Assembly (NCBI GenBank): GCA_947374125.1
Contig: CANCAR010000096.1
Span: 1-10,159, forward strand
Direction of reading: 5' to 3'
Length of the DNA: 10,159 bases
Origin: Hyphomicrobiales bacterium
GTDB taxonomy: Bacteria > Pseudomonadota > Alphaproteobacteria > Rhizobiales > Beijerinckiaceae
A program made the position numbers and the translations under genes. Below the pieces are notes generated by a model, which worked only from the letters and a program-made list of their open reading frames with translations, was not told the DNA's origin and did not search any database. Positions 1 to 7,752 of this stretch are shown one piece after another; position 1 is the first letter of the stretch, and each line of letters opens with the position of its first letter.

Positions 1-455
1 GTTGATTCAGGAATGGAATGTGCAACCGAAATAATCTCGACGTCAAACGGAGATAATGCCAGGCGATCGCCCGGCTTCATCAGCGTCAGAGCGATCTTTT
101 TGGCACCTGGCTCGTTTTGACGCCGGATATCAAAGAGGCCAGCCGCAAATGGCGTCGCATAGACGGGCGGCGTGCCTAATCGCGGATAAAGATCCAAAAG
201 CGCGCCGATATGGTCCTCATGCGCGTGCGTGATGATAATCGCCTTCAGGCGGTTCTTCTGGCCCTCCAGAAATTTCAAGTCGGGCAGAACCAAATCAATA
301 CCGGGAAGATCATCACCTGCAAAGCTGACGCCGCAATCTACCAGAATCCATTCGCGCTTAGCGGGTGGTCCATAACCATAAAGCGCAGCATTCATGCCGA
401 TTTCGCCGAGACCACCCAGCGCGCAAAATACAAAATCATCCTTGGGCCCAACCAT
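1..455 (-). CDS. rnj: Ribonuclease J, N-terminal part (runs off left edge)
   Basis: This is the first 151 residues of a beta-CASP metallo-beta-lactamase ribonuclease, cut by the window edge; the family is usually about 550 residues. RNase J enzymes are zinc-dependent 5'-3' exonucleases and endonucleases that mature rRNA and degrade mRNA in the cytoplasm. The opening LGGLGEIGMN (residues 13-22) is typical of RNase J. The metal-binding motif HAHEDH lies at residues 77-82 (H77, H79, D81, H82), and the next ligand His is in AHSIPES (H146). I chose the ATG at 455 because an AAAGGAGG ribosome-binding site ends 5 nt upstream of it. The gene follows birA after 72 nt in the same direction. The beta-CASP and C-terminal domains are outside the window, so the RNase J call rests on the N-terminal motifs and the alphaproteobacterial nuo-birA-rnj context. 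Another MBL-fold hydrolase is much less likely. Confidence 0.9.
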   Translation of the reverse strand, partial: MVGPKDDFVFCALGGLGEIGMNAALYGYGPPAKREWILVDCGVSFAGDDLPGIDLVLPDLKFLEGQKNRLKAIIITHAHEDHIGALLDLYPRLGTPPVYATPFAAGLFDIRRQNEPGAKKIALTLMKPGDRLALSPFDVEIISVAHSIPES

Positions 456-460
456 GGAGC

Positions 461-468
461 CCTCCTTT
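461..468 (-). promoter_or_regulatory. Strong ribosome-binding site of rnj
   Basis: The minus strand reads AAAGGAGG here, followed by a 5-nt spacer (GCTCC) and the ATG at 455. It is the best Shine-Dalgarno match in the window, stronger than those of the nuo genes, and it fixes the rnj start. Confidence 0.75.
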
Positions 469-477
469 CAGTCGATC

Positions 478-509
478 ATTATAGCGGAAATGCCATAAGG
501 CGTTTGCAA
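478..509 (-). promoter_or_regulatory. Candidate promoter in the birA-rnj gap
   Basis: On the minus strand a perfect TATAAT lies at 483-478. A TTGCAA that could act as a -35 element lies at 509-504, but the spacer is 20 nt, longer than the usual 16-18. A start about 7 nt below the -10 would give a very short leader holding just the rnj ribosome-binding site. This would let rnj be expressed apart from the nuo operon. Only the -10 match is strong, so the call is tentative. Confidence 0.3.
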
Positions 510-527
510 TGTCATAAAGGTTTTCGA

Positions 528-1277
528 TCAATAGAATACATCACCTGCGATGATCGGTGTGACTTTTCCGTCTTGGAGGAGCAATAATTTTCCGCCCTCA
601 TCAAGGCCCTGAAAAATCCCCTCAAGCGAACCGTTCGCTTGCCGTACCGAAATCGAGCCGCCCAAACCACGGGCTCTGGCGAGCCAGAGCTGTCGGATGT
701 CCGAAAAGCCCTGTCCTTTGTCAAAAACGTCGAGATTCGTGCGAAAAGCTTGGGTTAGAGCAGAAAACGTATCCGCCACTGACACTTGCGCCCCAGAAGC
801 CACCAAATCCGTTGCCGGATAGGGCGTGTCGGTTGGATGATGCGTAACATTCACGCCGCACCCAATCACCGCACCAAACGCACCATCGGGCAGGCTCCCA
901 CCCTCCACCAGAATCCCGGAGAGCTTTGCCCCCTCAAGCAGCACATCATTAGGCCATTTGAGCGCCAAACGTTCTGGCGCAACGCCTAGCGCTATAGCTG
1001 CATCATAAATCGCGAGTGCTGCGACAAAGCCGAGCTGAAACCCGTTCGCCATCGGACAAGGCGCATAAAGCGCGAGCGAGGCATAGAGATTGCCTTTGGG
1101 CGATGACCAGATTCGGCCCAACCGTCCGCGCCCGCCGGATTGTTCGTCGGCAACAATCCAATGATCGCCGGTGCCACCCTCCCTCAGACGCGACATGGCG
1201 GCATCATTGGTCGAGCCAATGCTTTCAACATGAGTGAGAGTAAAGCCAGCCTCTTGGGCTGCAGTGTTGCGTGTCAC
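528..1277 (-). CDS. birA: Biotin--[acetyl-CoA-carboxylase] ligase, monofunctional
   Basis: Cytoplasmic ligase that makes biotinyl-AMP from biotin and ATP and transfers biotin to the carrier-protein lysine of biotin-dependent carboxylases. Numbering from the GTG start (249 aa), visible motifs are STN (22-24), the adenylate-binding loop GRGRLGR (49-55), KWPND (107-111), KLSGILVE with the conserved lysine (118-125) and GCGVNV (139-144). The C-terminal small beta-domain ends in IIAGDVFY. There is no N-terminal helix-turn-helix, so this is the class I form, which does not repress biotin genes as E. coli BirA does. The start is uncertain. A GTG at 1277 begins one base after the nuoN stop, while an in-frame ATG at 1313 (12 residues longer) would overlap nuoN by 35 nt. 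Neither has a clear ribosome-binding site. I prefer GTG because the extra residues look unconserved and the spacing fits coupling to nuoN. Confidence 0.92.
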   Translation of the reverse strand: MTRNTAAQEAGFTLTHVESIGSTNDAAMSRLREGGTGDHWIVADEQSGGRGRLGRIWSSPKGNLYASLALYAPCPMANGFQLGFVAALAIYDAAIALGVAPERLALKWPNDVLLEGAKLSGILVEGGSLPDGAFGAVIGCGVNVTHHPTDTPYPATDLVASGAQVSVADTFSALTQAFRTNLDVFDKGQGFSDIRQLWLARARGLGGSISVRQANGSLEGIFQGLDEGGKLLLLQDGKVTPIIAGDVFY

Positions 1278-1278
1278 G

Positions 1279-2721
1279 TCAGAACAAAGAACGCGCGGCC
1301 ACATTCGCAGCATTCACGAGCGAAGACGGTGCCAGCGCAAAGGCAACAACAAGAATGGCCGCTAAGGACGCGATCAACCGAACAGGCGTTGAAGCAGGCG
1401 TAAACGCTTCCCGAGCCTCATCGAAATAGATGATCTTGACGATGCGGAGATAGTAAAAAGCGCCAACAACGCTTGCGATGACACCGATAACCGCCAACGG
1501 ATATAGACCAGCTTGGATGGCTGCCGAAAACACATACCATTTCGCAAAAAAGCCCGCGAGCGGCGGAATGCCTGCCAGCGAGAACATGATCATCGCAAGC
1601 GCAAAGGCAAGCGCCGGATTGGTCTTGGAAAGACCGGCCAGATCGTCGATATCCTCGCAATACTGGCCATTGCGCTCCATCGATAACACGCAGGCGAAAG
1701 CGCCCAACGTGGTTACAAGATAGATCGCCATATAGATCGCGACGCCGGCAACGCCATCAACTGTCCCGGCTGAGAGGCCTACGAGCACATAGCCAATATG
1801 CCCGATCGAGGAATAGGCCAAAAGCCGCTTGATGTTTTTCTGGCCAATGGCGGCAAACGCGCCGAGCACCATGGAAGCAATCGCCACAAAAACGATAATC
1901 TGCTGCCATTGCCCCGCAATGGATGGGAACGCCTGCTCAACCACACGAACCAGAAGCGCAACCGCTGCCGTCTTGGGAGCCACAGCAAAGAACGCTGTCA
2001 CCGGTGTAGGCGCACCTTCATACACATCCGGCGTCCACATGTGGAACGGCACAGCAGATATTTTGAATGAAAGGCCCGCGAGCACAAAAGCCAGACCAAA
2101 GATCACTCCAACACCCGCGCCGCCCTTAAGCGATTCCGCAATACCAGTGAACGTTACCGTTCCCGTCATGCCGTAAACGAGCGATGCGCCATAAAGCAGC
2201 ATGCCGGAAGAAAGCGCGCCGAGAACAAAATATTTAAGGCCCGCTTCGGTGGATTTCACCGAATCTCGATCAAAGGACGCTACGACATAAAGCGCGAGCG
2301 AGGACAATTCGAGCCCCAGATAGAGCGCAATCAAATCATGCGCCGAAATCATCAGCATCATGCCAAGCGTCGAAATCAACACCAGAAGCGGAAATTCAAA
2401 CGCCAAACGCTTGGTTGCTTTGAGATAGGCCTCAGCCAGCAGCAAAGTAGCCATCGAGCCAATCAAGGTCAAAACCTTCATAAACCGCGCGAATCCATCC
2501 GAAATGAATGCGCCACCAAAGGCCTCAACGCGCTCACCACTTCCCAGTGCTATCAAAACCGTCGCAATCAGCAGCACCATTAAGGTCAGCACCCGCACCA
2601 GACCGTAGGATTTATCACCCCCGAGCGCGCCAATCAGAACGAGCAGCAAAGCGCACCCGCCCATGAAAATCTCAGGCAGCGCGGGAGCCATAACGGGCAA
2701 AACGGAAAGGGTCGAGGACAT
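1279..2721 (-). CDS. nuoN: NADH-quinone oxidoreductase subunit N
   Basis: Antiporter-like membrane subunit of complex I, one of three proton channels in the membrane arm and the one closest to the NuoJ/K/A/H core. It has 480 residues with about 14 membrane segments. The family's charged relay is intact: E138 in LGLELSS, K220 in LAGLSFK just before VPFHMWTPD, K250 in the AVAPK segment, and K394 in GFFAKWYVF. The broken-helix region with YEGAPTPVTAFF (234-245) and the NIKRLLAYSSIGHIGY stretch (306-321) are typical of NuoN. The ATG lies 14 nt after the nuoM stop, and a weak AAGG overlaps that stop codon. The gene ends in AARSLF, and its TGA is followed immediately by the birA GTG candidate. Length and motifs are complete, with nothing truncated. 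Confidence 0.97.
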   Translation of the reverse strand: MSSTLSVLPVMAPALPEIFMGGCALLLVLIGALGGDKSYGLVRVLTLMVLLIATVLIALGSGERVEAFGGAFISDGFARFMKVLTLIGSMATLLLAEAYLKATKRLAFEFPLLVLISTLGMMLMISAHDLIALYLGLELSSLALYVVASFDRDSVKSTEAGLKYFVLGALSSGMLLYGASLVYGMTGTVTFTGIAESLKGGAGVGVIFGLAFVLAGLSFKISAVPFHMWTPDVYEGAPTPVTAFFAVAPKTAAVALLVRVVEQAFPSIAGQWQQIIVFVAIASMVLGAFAAIGQKNIKRLLAYSSIGHIGYVLVGLSAGTVDGVAGVAIYMAIYLVTTLGAFACVLSMERNGQYCEDIDDLAGLSKTNPALAFALAMIMFSLAGIPPLAGFFAKWYVFSAAIQAGLYPLAVIGVIASVVGAFYYLRIVKIIYFDEAREAFTPASTPVRLIASLAAILVVAFALAPSSLVNAANVAARSLF

Positions 2722-2735
2722 CGGGGTTTGTGACC

Positions 2736-4241
2736 TTATGGCAGGATGACGGCAGCTGTCTTAACAGCACCAATCGCCGCATTCATCGCGGCAAGCAGAG
2801 GCTCGGTTGGAACAGCAAAGACGTGGAGAATGGCGTTGGCATTGAAACCGAAATAGATCGTGAGGAAAGCCAGAGGGGCGAGCAATGCAAACTCTCGAGC
2901 ACTTACGTCCTTTATGTCCATGAGTTCAGGCTTTACCAGTTTGCCCAGCACAACACGGGCATACATCCATAACCCGTAGGCCGCTGACAAAATCACTCCC
3001 GAGGTAGCAGCGAGCGCCACCCAAGAATTGGCAATCCGTGCGGCAAGCAGCGTCAGAAACTCGCCAATAAATCCACTGGTCCCTGGTAAACCAACATTGG
3101 CCATCGTGAAGATCATCATGGCGGCTGCATAAAGCGGCATGCGGTGAACCAATCCACCATAGGCGGAGATTTCACGCGTATGCATCCGATCATAAATCAC
3201 GCCGACGCATAAAAAGAGCGCGGCTGACACAATGCCATGGCTGACCATCTGGTACATCGCGCCTTCAATGCCTTGCGGCGTCAGCGTGAAGATGCCCATC
3301 GTGACATAGCCCATATGCGCCACCGACGAATAGGCGATCAGCTTTTTCACGTCTTCCTGCACCAAAGCGACAAGCGAGGTGTAGATAATCGCAACCAACG
3401 AAAGGGTCAGCACGAAGGGCGCAAAATATTCCGAAGCGTTCGGGAACATCGGAAGCGAGAAGCGGATAAAGCCATAGCCGCCCATCTTCAAAAGGATCGC
3501 GGCAAGGATAACCGACCCTGCCGTCGGCGCTTCAACGTGCGCGTCCGGCAACCAGGTATGAACCGGCCACATCGGCATCTTCACAGCAAAGGAGGCGAAG
3601 AAGCCAATCCACAGCCAAGTCTGCATATGGACCGGAAATTTGAACGCCAAAAGGGTCGGAATATCCGTTGTACCCGCCTGCCAATACATCGCCATAATGG
3701 CAACCAGCATCAAAACCGAGCCAAGCAGCGTGTAGAGGAAGAATTTGAAGCTCGCATATATGCGCCGCTTGCCGCCCCAAATACCGATGATCAAGAACAT
3801 CGGGATCAGGCCCGCCTCAAAAAAGAGGTAGAACAGCACCAAATCCAAGGAGGTGAAAACCCCGATCATCAGCGCTTCAAGTACCAAAAATGCGATCATA
3901 TATTCGGAAACGCGCTTCTGGATCGATATCCACGACGCGACAATGCAGAACGGCATCAAAAACGTCGTGAGCAAGATGAAGGGCATCGAATAGCCATCGA
4001 CACCGAGTTTGAAGCGGATCGCGTCCGATATCCAAGCGCCCTCTTCCACAAGCTGGAAGGCGGGGCTTGACGGGTCAAACCGCTGCCAAGCCACAAGCGA
4101 AAGTGCGAAACTGATGACGGTTGTTGCCAGCGCAATCCAACGCACATTTTTGCGCGATGCCTCGCTATCGCCGGGCACGAAGAGAATAGCCAACGCACCA
4201 ATGAGCGGCAGAAGGATGAGGCCTGAGAGAAGATGCGACAT
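2736..4241 (-). CDS. nuoM: NADH-quinone oxidoreductase subunit M
   Basis: Middle antiporter-like proton channel of the complex I membrane arm, between NuoN and NuoL. It has 501 residues and about 14 membrane segments. Conserved residues are in place: E142 in [14 protein letters not shown]221 in [27 protein letters not shown]252 in [10 protein letters not shown], and E394 in GFIGEF. The reading frame stays open 35 codons upstream inside nuoL, but the true start is the ATG at 4241. It overlaps the nuoL stop as TGATG, a GGAG site lies 7 nt upstream, and the protein then begins [16 protein letters not shown], a normal first membrane segment. The 1-nt overlap implies translational coupling with nuoL, which suits the equal stoichiometry of the two subunits. 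Confidence 0.97.
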   Translation of the reverse strand: MSHLLSGLILLPLIGALAILFVPGDSEASRKNVRWIALATTVISFALSLVAWQRFDPSSPAFQLVEEGAWISDAIRFKLGVDGYSMPFILLTTFLMPFCIVASWISIQKRVSEYMIAFLVLEALMIGVFTSLDLVLFYLFFEAGLIPMFLIIGIWGGKRRIYASFKFFLYTLLGSVLMLVAIMAMYWQAGTTDIPTLLAFKFPVHMQTWLWIGFFASFAVKMPMWPVHTWLPDAHVEAPTAGSVILAAILLKMGGYGFIRFSLPMFPNASEYFAPFVLTLSLVAIIYTSLVALVQEDVKKLIAYSSVAHMGYVTMGIFTLTPQGIEGAMYQMVSHGIVSAALFLCVGVIYDRMHTREISAYGGLVHRMPLYAAAMMIFTMANVGLPGTSGFIGEFLTLLAARIANSWVALAATSGVILSAAYGLWMYARVVLGKLVKPELMDIKDVSAREFALLAPLAFLTIYFGFNANAILHVFAVPTEPLLAAMNAAIGAVKTAAVILP

Positions 4242-6232
4242 CAATGCGCTCCGCCGAACATGTACCAGGTCATAAAGCCAGCAAGCCCGATCAGCATCGC
4301 GAAGGCATAGTGATAGAGATAACCCGTCTGCAGCCGAACGGCCCATCCGGTAACATCAAGCACGCGAGCCGAGACACCATCGGGGCCCATTCCGTCAATC
4401 ACGCGGCCATCGCCTTGTTTCCACAAGAAGCGGCCAAGCCATTTAGCGGTGCGGACGAAGATCACCTCATAAAGCTCATCGAAATACCATTTATTCAAGA
4501 TGAACTTGTAAAGCATCGGCTGGCTTGCCGCGAGTTGACGGGGCCAATCGGGCTTGCGGATATAAAACACCCAAGCCAGCACAAAACCACCCGTCATCAT
4601 GATAAACGGCGATTGCTTCACCCACTCCGGCACATCGTGCATTTCGTGCAAAATATGGTTGTGCTCAGAGGTGAAAATCGCACCCTTCCAGAATTCGCTA
4701 TAGCCTTCGCCGATAAAGGCGGGCGCGAAAACGATACCGGCGACCAAAGCACCTAAACCAAGCAAGATCAGCGGGATCGTCATGACCAAGGGCGATTCAT
4801 GCGGCTCATGGGCATGGCCGTGGCCGTGATCATGGTCACCCTGCACATGGGCGTGATGATCATCAGCGTGATGAGCGTCCTGCCCCCATCGGGCCTTGCC
4901 CAAGAAGGTCAGGAAAAACAAACGCCAAGAATAAAAGCTCGTCATTCCAGCGGCTAGAACCAACATCAAGAAGGCATAACTCTGTGCTGATGAGTGAGAG
5001 GCAAAAGCAGCTTCAATAATCGCGTCCTTGGAGTAAAAGCCCGCCGTAAACGGGAACCCCGTCAAAGCCAGCGTTCCAATCGCCATCATGGCGCCCGTCA
5101 GCGGTATCTTGCGGAACAGACCACCCATTTTGCGAATGTCTTGCTCATGGTGCATCGCATGGATCACCGATCCAGCGCCCAAGAACAGGAGCGCCTTGAA
5201 AAAGGCGTGCGTAAAGAGGTGGAATATCCCCGCGCCATAGGCACCCGAACCCAGCGCCACAAACATGTAACCCAATTGTGAGCAGGTCGAATACGCGATC
5301 ACGCGCTTAATGTCGTTTTGCACGAGGCCGACGGTCGCGGCAAAAAACGCCGTTGTCGCGCCCACCACCATCACCACCGTCAACGCCGTAGGCGAGGCTT
5401 CAAACAGAGGCGACAGCCGGGCGACCATAAACACGCCAGCCGTCACCATGGTGGCGGCATGGATCAGGGCTGATACCGGCGTCGGGCCTTCCATGGCGTC
5501 CGGCAACCAGGTGTGGAGCAGAAACTGAGCCGATTTGCCCATCGCGCCGATAAACAGCAACAGGCATATAATCGTCATCGTGTCCCATTCGATGCCAAGC
5601 AAATGCAGCTTAAGGGCTGAAAGATCACCAATCCGCGCAAAAATCGCGTCATAGCTCACCGAACCCGTCAATGCGAACACGACAAAAATGCCAAACGCGA
5701 AACCAAAATCGCCAACACGGTTGACGATAAACGCCTTCATGGCCGCAGCAACCGCCGTCGGCTTTTCGTACCAGAAGCCGATCAGCAAATAGGAGGCAAG
5801 GCCCACGCCTTCCCAGCCAAAGAACATTTGAACGAGATTATCGGATGTCACCAGCATCAACATCGCGAAGGTGAACAGCGACAAATAGGCAAAAAATCGC
5901 TGGCGGGACGGGTCCTCGTGCATGTAGCCAATCGAATAGAGATGGACGAGCGAGGAAACTGAATTCACCACCACCAGCATAACAGCCGTAAGCGTATCGA
6001 CACGAAACGCCCAATCGACCGACAAATTGCCCGAGCTAAACCAGTTGCCCAGCACCAGCGTTTTACCAGCCGGGCCGAACCCTGTTTGGATGAACACGAT
6101 CCACGACAAAACGGCGGAAGCCAGCATCAAGCCGGTGGTCACCAATTCGCTGGCGCGCGCGCCAATGACGCGGCCGAAAAGGCCTGCAATGAAGAAACCG
6201 AGAAGGGGGAAAAAGACGATTGCCTGGATCAT
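4241..6232 (-). CDS. nuoL: NADH-quinone oxidoreductase subunit L
   Basis: Distal antiporter-like proton channel of complex I, with a C-terminal extension containing the long lateral helix that runs along the membrane arm. It has 663 residues, a normal length. Key residues are E141 in [17 protein letters not shown]175 in NRVGDFGF, K233 in [32 protein letters not shown] (H240 and H258 also present), H338/H342/K346 in [15 protein letters not shown], and K402-D403 in GFYSKD. The C-terminal [13 protein letters not shown] (551-563) starts the region leading into the lateral helix, and a final membrane segment lies near 641-660. A His- and acid-rich loop of about 30 residues (451-480, 11 His) sits between late membrane segments. 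The ATG lies 27 nt after the nuoK stop with only a weak GAGA site; the next gene, nuoM, overlaps the stop. Confidence 0.97.
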   Translation of the reverse strand: MIQAIVFFPLLGFFIAGLFGRVIGARASELVTTGLMLASAVLSWIVFIQTGFGPAGKTLVLGNWFSSGNLSVDWAFRVDTLTAVMLVVVNSVSSLVHLYSIGYMHEDPSRQRFFAYLSLFTFAMLMLVTSDNLVQMFFGWEGVGLASYLLIGFWYEKPTAVAAAMKAFIVNRVGDFGFAFGIFVVFALTGSVSYDAIFARIGDLSALKLHLLGIEWDTMTIICLLLFIGAMGKSAQFLLHTWLPDAMEGPTPVSALIHAATMVTAGVFMVARLSPLFEASPTALTVVMVVGATTAFFAATVGLVQNDIKRVIAYSTCSQLGYMFVALGSGAYGAGIFHLFTHAFFKALLFLGAGSVIHAMHHEQDIRKMGGLFRKIPLTGAMMAIGTLALTGFPFTAGFYSKDAIIEAAFASHSSAQSYAFLMLVLAAGMTSFYSWRLFFLTFLGKARWGQDAHHADDHHAHVQGDHDHGHGHAHEPHESPLVMTIPLILLGLGALVAGIVFAPAFIGEGYSEFWKGAIFTSEHNHILHEMHDVPEWVKQSPFIMMTGGFVLAWVFYIRKPDWPRQLAASQPMLYKFILNKWYFDELYEVIFVRTAKWLGRFLWKQGDGRVIDGMGPDGVSARVLDVTGWAVRLQTGYLYHYAFAMLIGLAGFMTWYMFGGAH
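4249..4252 (-). promoter_or_regulatory. Ribosome-binding site of nuoM inside nuoL
   Basis: GGAG on the minus strand, 7 nt before the nuoM ATG and within the last codons of nuoL. It supports the ATG at 4241 rather than the longer open frame that begins at 4346. Confidence 0.55.
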
Positions 6233-6259
6233 GGAATATCTCGCGGGGATTTAATCCGC

Positions 6260-6565
6260 TCAGCCCTTCATCATGTTGATGTCTTCAACCGCGATGGAAC
6301 CGCGGTTACGATAATAAACGACCAAAATAGCAAGCCCTATGGCCGCTTCTGCGGCCGCGACAGTCAGGATGAGCAGTGCAAACACCTGCCCGATCAACGT
6401 GCCGCCAAAGGTAGAAAAGGCAACCAGATTGATGTTGACCGACAACAGAATAAGCTCAATCGACATCAGAATGACGATCACGTTCTTCCGATTGATAAAG
6501 ATGCCGAGCACGCCAAGGGTAAAGAGGATCGCAGCAACGGTCAGATATTGAGCAAGTCCAATCAT
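6260..6565 (-). CDS. nuoK: NADH-quinone oxidoreductase subunit K
   Basis: Small three-helix membrane subunit (101 residues, family about 100) that joins the quinone-end module of complex I to the NuoN channel. The two buried glutamates needed for proton transfer are present: E37 in [11 protein letters not shown] and E73 in [12 protein letters not shown]. The segment [28 protein letters not shown] (23-50) is highly typical of the family. I chose the ATG at 6565 because it gives the family's usual MIGL start and has GGGAG 8 nt upstream. A GTG at 6574 in the same frame overlaps the nuoJ stop by 4 nt (GTGA) and would add only three residues. The gene sits directly after nuoJ, as in nearly all nuo operons. 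Confidence 0.96.
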   Translation of the reverse strand: MIGLAQYLTVAAILFTLGVLGIFINRKNVIVILMSIELILLSVNINLVAFSTFGGTLIGQVFALLILTVAAAEAAIGLAILVVYYRNRGSIAVEDINMMKG

Positions 6566-6570
6566 AACGA

Positions 6571-7188
6571 TCACTCCCCCCCTAGGCCATGGCCGGGCGT
6601 AACCTTGCGCACTTCCATCGCCGTTGCCTTGGTCCGAGCGACCTGATCGGCAATGCTTTGTCGTTTCACTCCAACTTTGTGGCGGAGCGTCAGCACGATG
6701 GCACCAATCATCGCCACCAGCAGGATGAAGCCCGAAATTTGGAAATAATAGACGTAGTCGGTGTACAAAACCCGGCCCAAGGCCTCGGTGTTCGACATTG
6801 CGCTATCAACGGGCTTTGGCACAACACGGGTGGCGTCAGGCGCCATGAAATAGGTCAACACCAGCGAGAATAACTCGCCGAAAACCAGTAATCCGAGCAG
6901 CGCGCCTAAGGGCAAATGCTTCGCAAATCCTTGGCGCAATTCAGCAAAATCGACATCGAGCATCATGACGACAAACAGGAACAACACCGCTACCGCGCCG
7001 ACATAAACGACGACCAAAATCATCGCCAAAAACTCGGCACCCATCAGCAAGAAAAGGCCCGCTGCGTTCACAAACGCCAAAATGAGGAACAGCACCGAAT
7101 GCACAGGATTGCGCGAGGTGATCACCATAAAGGCCGACCCGACCAAGACGGCCGAGAAGAGATAAAAAAAGGCCTGAGCAGCGCTCAT
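6571..7188 (-). CDS. nuoJ: NADH-quinone oxidoreductase subunit J
   Basis: Five-helix membrane subunit of complex I (ND6 homologue), 205 residues. Its third helix carries the conserved stretch [28 protein letters not shown] (50-77), with E52 and the Y62-V63-G64 site where the family has a pi-bulge that changes during the catalytic cycle. Helix 4 follows near 94-113, and helix 5 lies near 150-168 after a periplasmic-type loop. The basic soluble tail (RHKVGVKRQ... to GHGLGGE) is like that of alphaproteobacterial NuoJ. The ATG at 7188 has no good ribosome-binding site; only a loose GGGGA lies about 10 nt upstream. It comes 61 nt after nuoI, the widest gap inside the nuo cluster here, and that gap holds a hairpin. 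The stop nearly touches nuoK. Confidence 0.95.
   Translation of the reverse strand: MSAAQAFFYLFSAVLVGSAFMVITSRNPVHSVLFLILAFVNAAGLFLLMGAEFLAMILVVVYVGAVAVLFLFVVMMLDVDFAELRQGFAKHLPLGALLGLLVFGELFSLVLTYFMAPDATRVVPKPVDSAMSNTEALGRVLYTDYVYYFQISGFILLVAMIGAIVLTLRHKVGVKRQSIADQVARTKATAMEVRKVTPGHGLGGE
6574..6578 (-). promoter_or_regulatory. Ribosome-binding site of nuoK
   Basis: GGGAG on the minus strand, part of a run of seven G residues followed by AG at the end of nuoJ. It lies 8 nt before the ATG at 6565 and decides that start over the GTG at 6574, for which the same purine run is too close. Confidence 0.55.
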
Positions 7189-7209
7189 ATTTTCAAGTCC
7201 CCAACGCGA

Positions 7210-7224
7210 TCCGGCTTAGCCGGA
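7210..7224 (-). other. Perfect inverted repeat (hairpin) between nuoI and nuoJ
   Basis: TCCGGC-TAA-GCCGGA on the minus strand forms a 6-bp GC-rich stem with a 3-nt loop, about 21 nt upstream of the nuoJ start. A run of six T residues precedes the stem on the coding strand rather than following it, so it is not a standard intrinsic terminator for the operon. On the plus strand the stem is followed by A residues, so it does not terminate there either. It may mark an mRNA processing or stability site or affect nuoJ translation; that is inference. Confidence 0.55.
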
Positions 7225-7249
7225 AAAAATTCCAAAACCCATCACACCT

Positions 7250-7738
7250 TTAGCGATAAGGCGCATCCTGCTTTATATTGCGAGCAATTTCCCGCTCCCA
7301 CCGCGCGCCATTCTCCAACAAGCGTTCCTTGTCGTAGAATAGTTCTTCGCGCGTCTCGGTCGCGAATTCAAAATTCGGTCCCTCGACAATGGCGTCCACC
7401 GGGCAGGCTTCCTGGCAGAAGCCGCAATAGATGCACTTCGTCATGTCGATATCGTAACGGGTCGTACGCCGCGTCCCGTCATTCCGGCGCGGACCTGCTT
7501 CAATCGTAATGGCTTGTGCCGGGCAAATCGCTTCACACAATTTGCAGGCGATGCACCGCTCTTCGCCGTTCGGATAGCGACGCAACGCGTGCTCGCCCCG
7601 AAACCGTGGGCTGACCGGATTTTTCTCAAACGGGTAATTGATCGTTGCCTTTGGCTTGAAGAAATAGCGCATCGACAGCGCGAACGCCGAGATGAACTCT
7701 CGCAACAGTAAGGATTTGGCGGCCTGATCCAGTCTCAT
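7250..7738 (-). CDS. nuoI: NADH-quinone oxidoreductase subunit I, two [4Fe-4S] ferredoxin
   Basis: Peripheral-arm subunit of complex I (TYKY homologue), 162 residues. It holds clusters N6a and N6b, which pass electrons from NuoG to the terminal cluster near quinone. Two ferredoxin motifs are complete: C62, C65, C68, C72 in [12 protein letters not shown] and C102, C105, C108, C112 in [12 protein letters not shown]. The N-terminal amphipathic region ([16 protein letters not shown], residues 12-27) anchors it to the membrane. The segment [30 protein letters not shown] is the usual lead-in to the first motif. The open frame extends 35 codons upstream into nuoH, but the ATG at 7738 starts the conserved protein and has AGAGGA 8 nt upstream. 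It lies 13 nt after the nuoH stop. Confidence 0.97.
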   Translation of the reverse strand: MRLDQAAKSLLLREFISAFALSMRYFFKPKATINYPFEKNPVSPRFRGEHALRRYPNGEERCIACKLCEAICPAQAITIEAGPRRNDGTRRTTRYDIDMTKCIYCGFCQEACPVDAIVEGPNFEFATETREELFYDKERLLENGARWEREIARNIKQDAPYR

Positions 7739-7746
7739 GGTCGTAA

Positions 7747-7752
7747 TCCTCT
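7747..7752 (-). promoter_or_regulatory. Ribosome-binding site of nuoI
   Basis: AGAGGA on the minus strand, starting within the nuoH stop codon and 8 nt before the ATG at 7738. It supports that start rather than the upstream extension of the frame inside nuoH. Confidence 0.55.

Noticed and set aside
3237..4070. Plus-strand open frame of 277 codons
   Set aside because: It lies wholly antisense to nuoM. Its product is rich in Arg, His, Gln and Asp with no recognisable domain, as expected from the complement of a membrane-protein gene. No ribosome-binding site or family motif supports it.
4242..4346. 35-codon N-terminal extension of nuoM
   Set aside because: It overlaps nuoL in another frame, is Arg- and Cys-containing and unlike NuoM N-termini. 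The ATG at 4241 has a ribosome-binding site and gives the normal length.
6086..6646. Plus-strand open frame of 186 codons spanning the nuoL-nuoK-nuoJ junctions
   Set aside because: It is antisense to three confident genes, with no recognisable motif. Crossing gene borders is chance, given few stops in the complementary frame.
7210..7230. Hairpin with adjacent A/T run as an intrinsic terminator
   Set aside because: A terminator needs T residues after the stem in the direction of transcription. On the minus strand the T-run comes before the stem, and on the plus strand A residues follow it.
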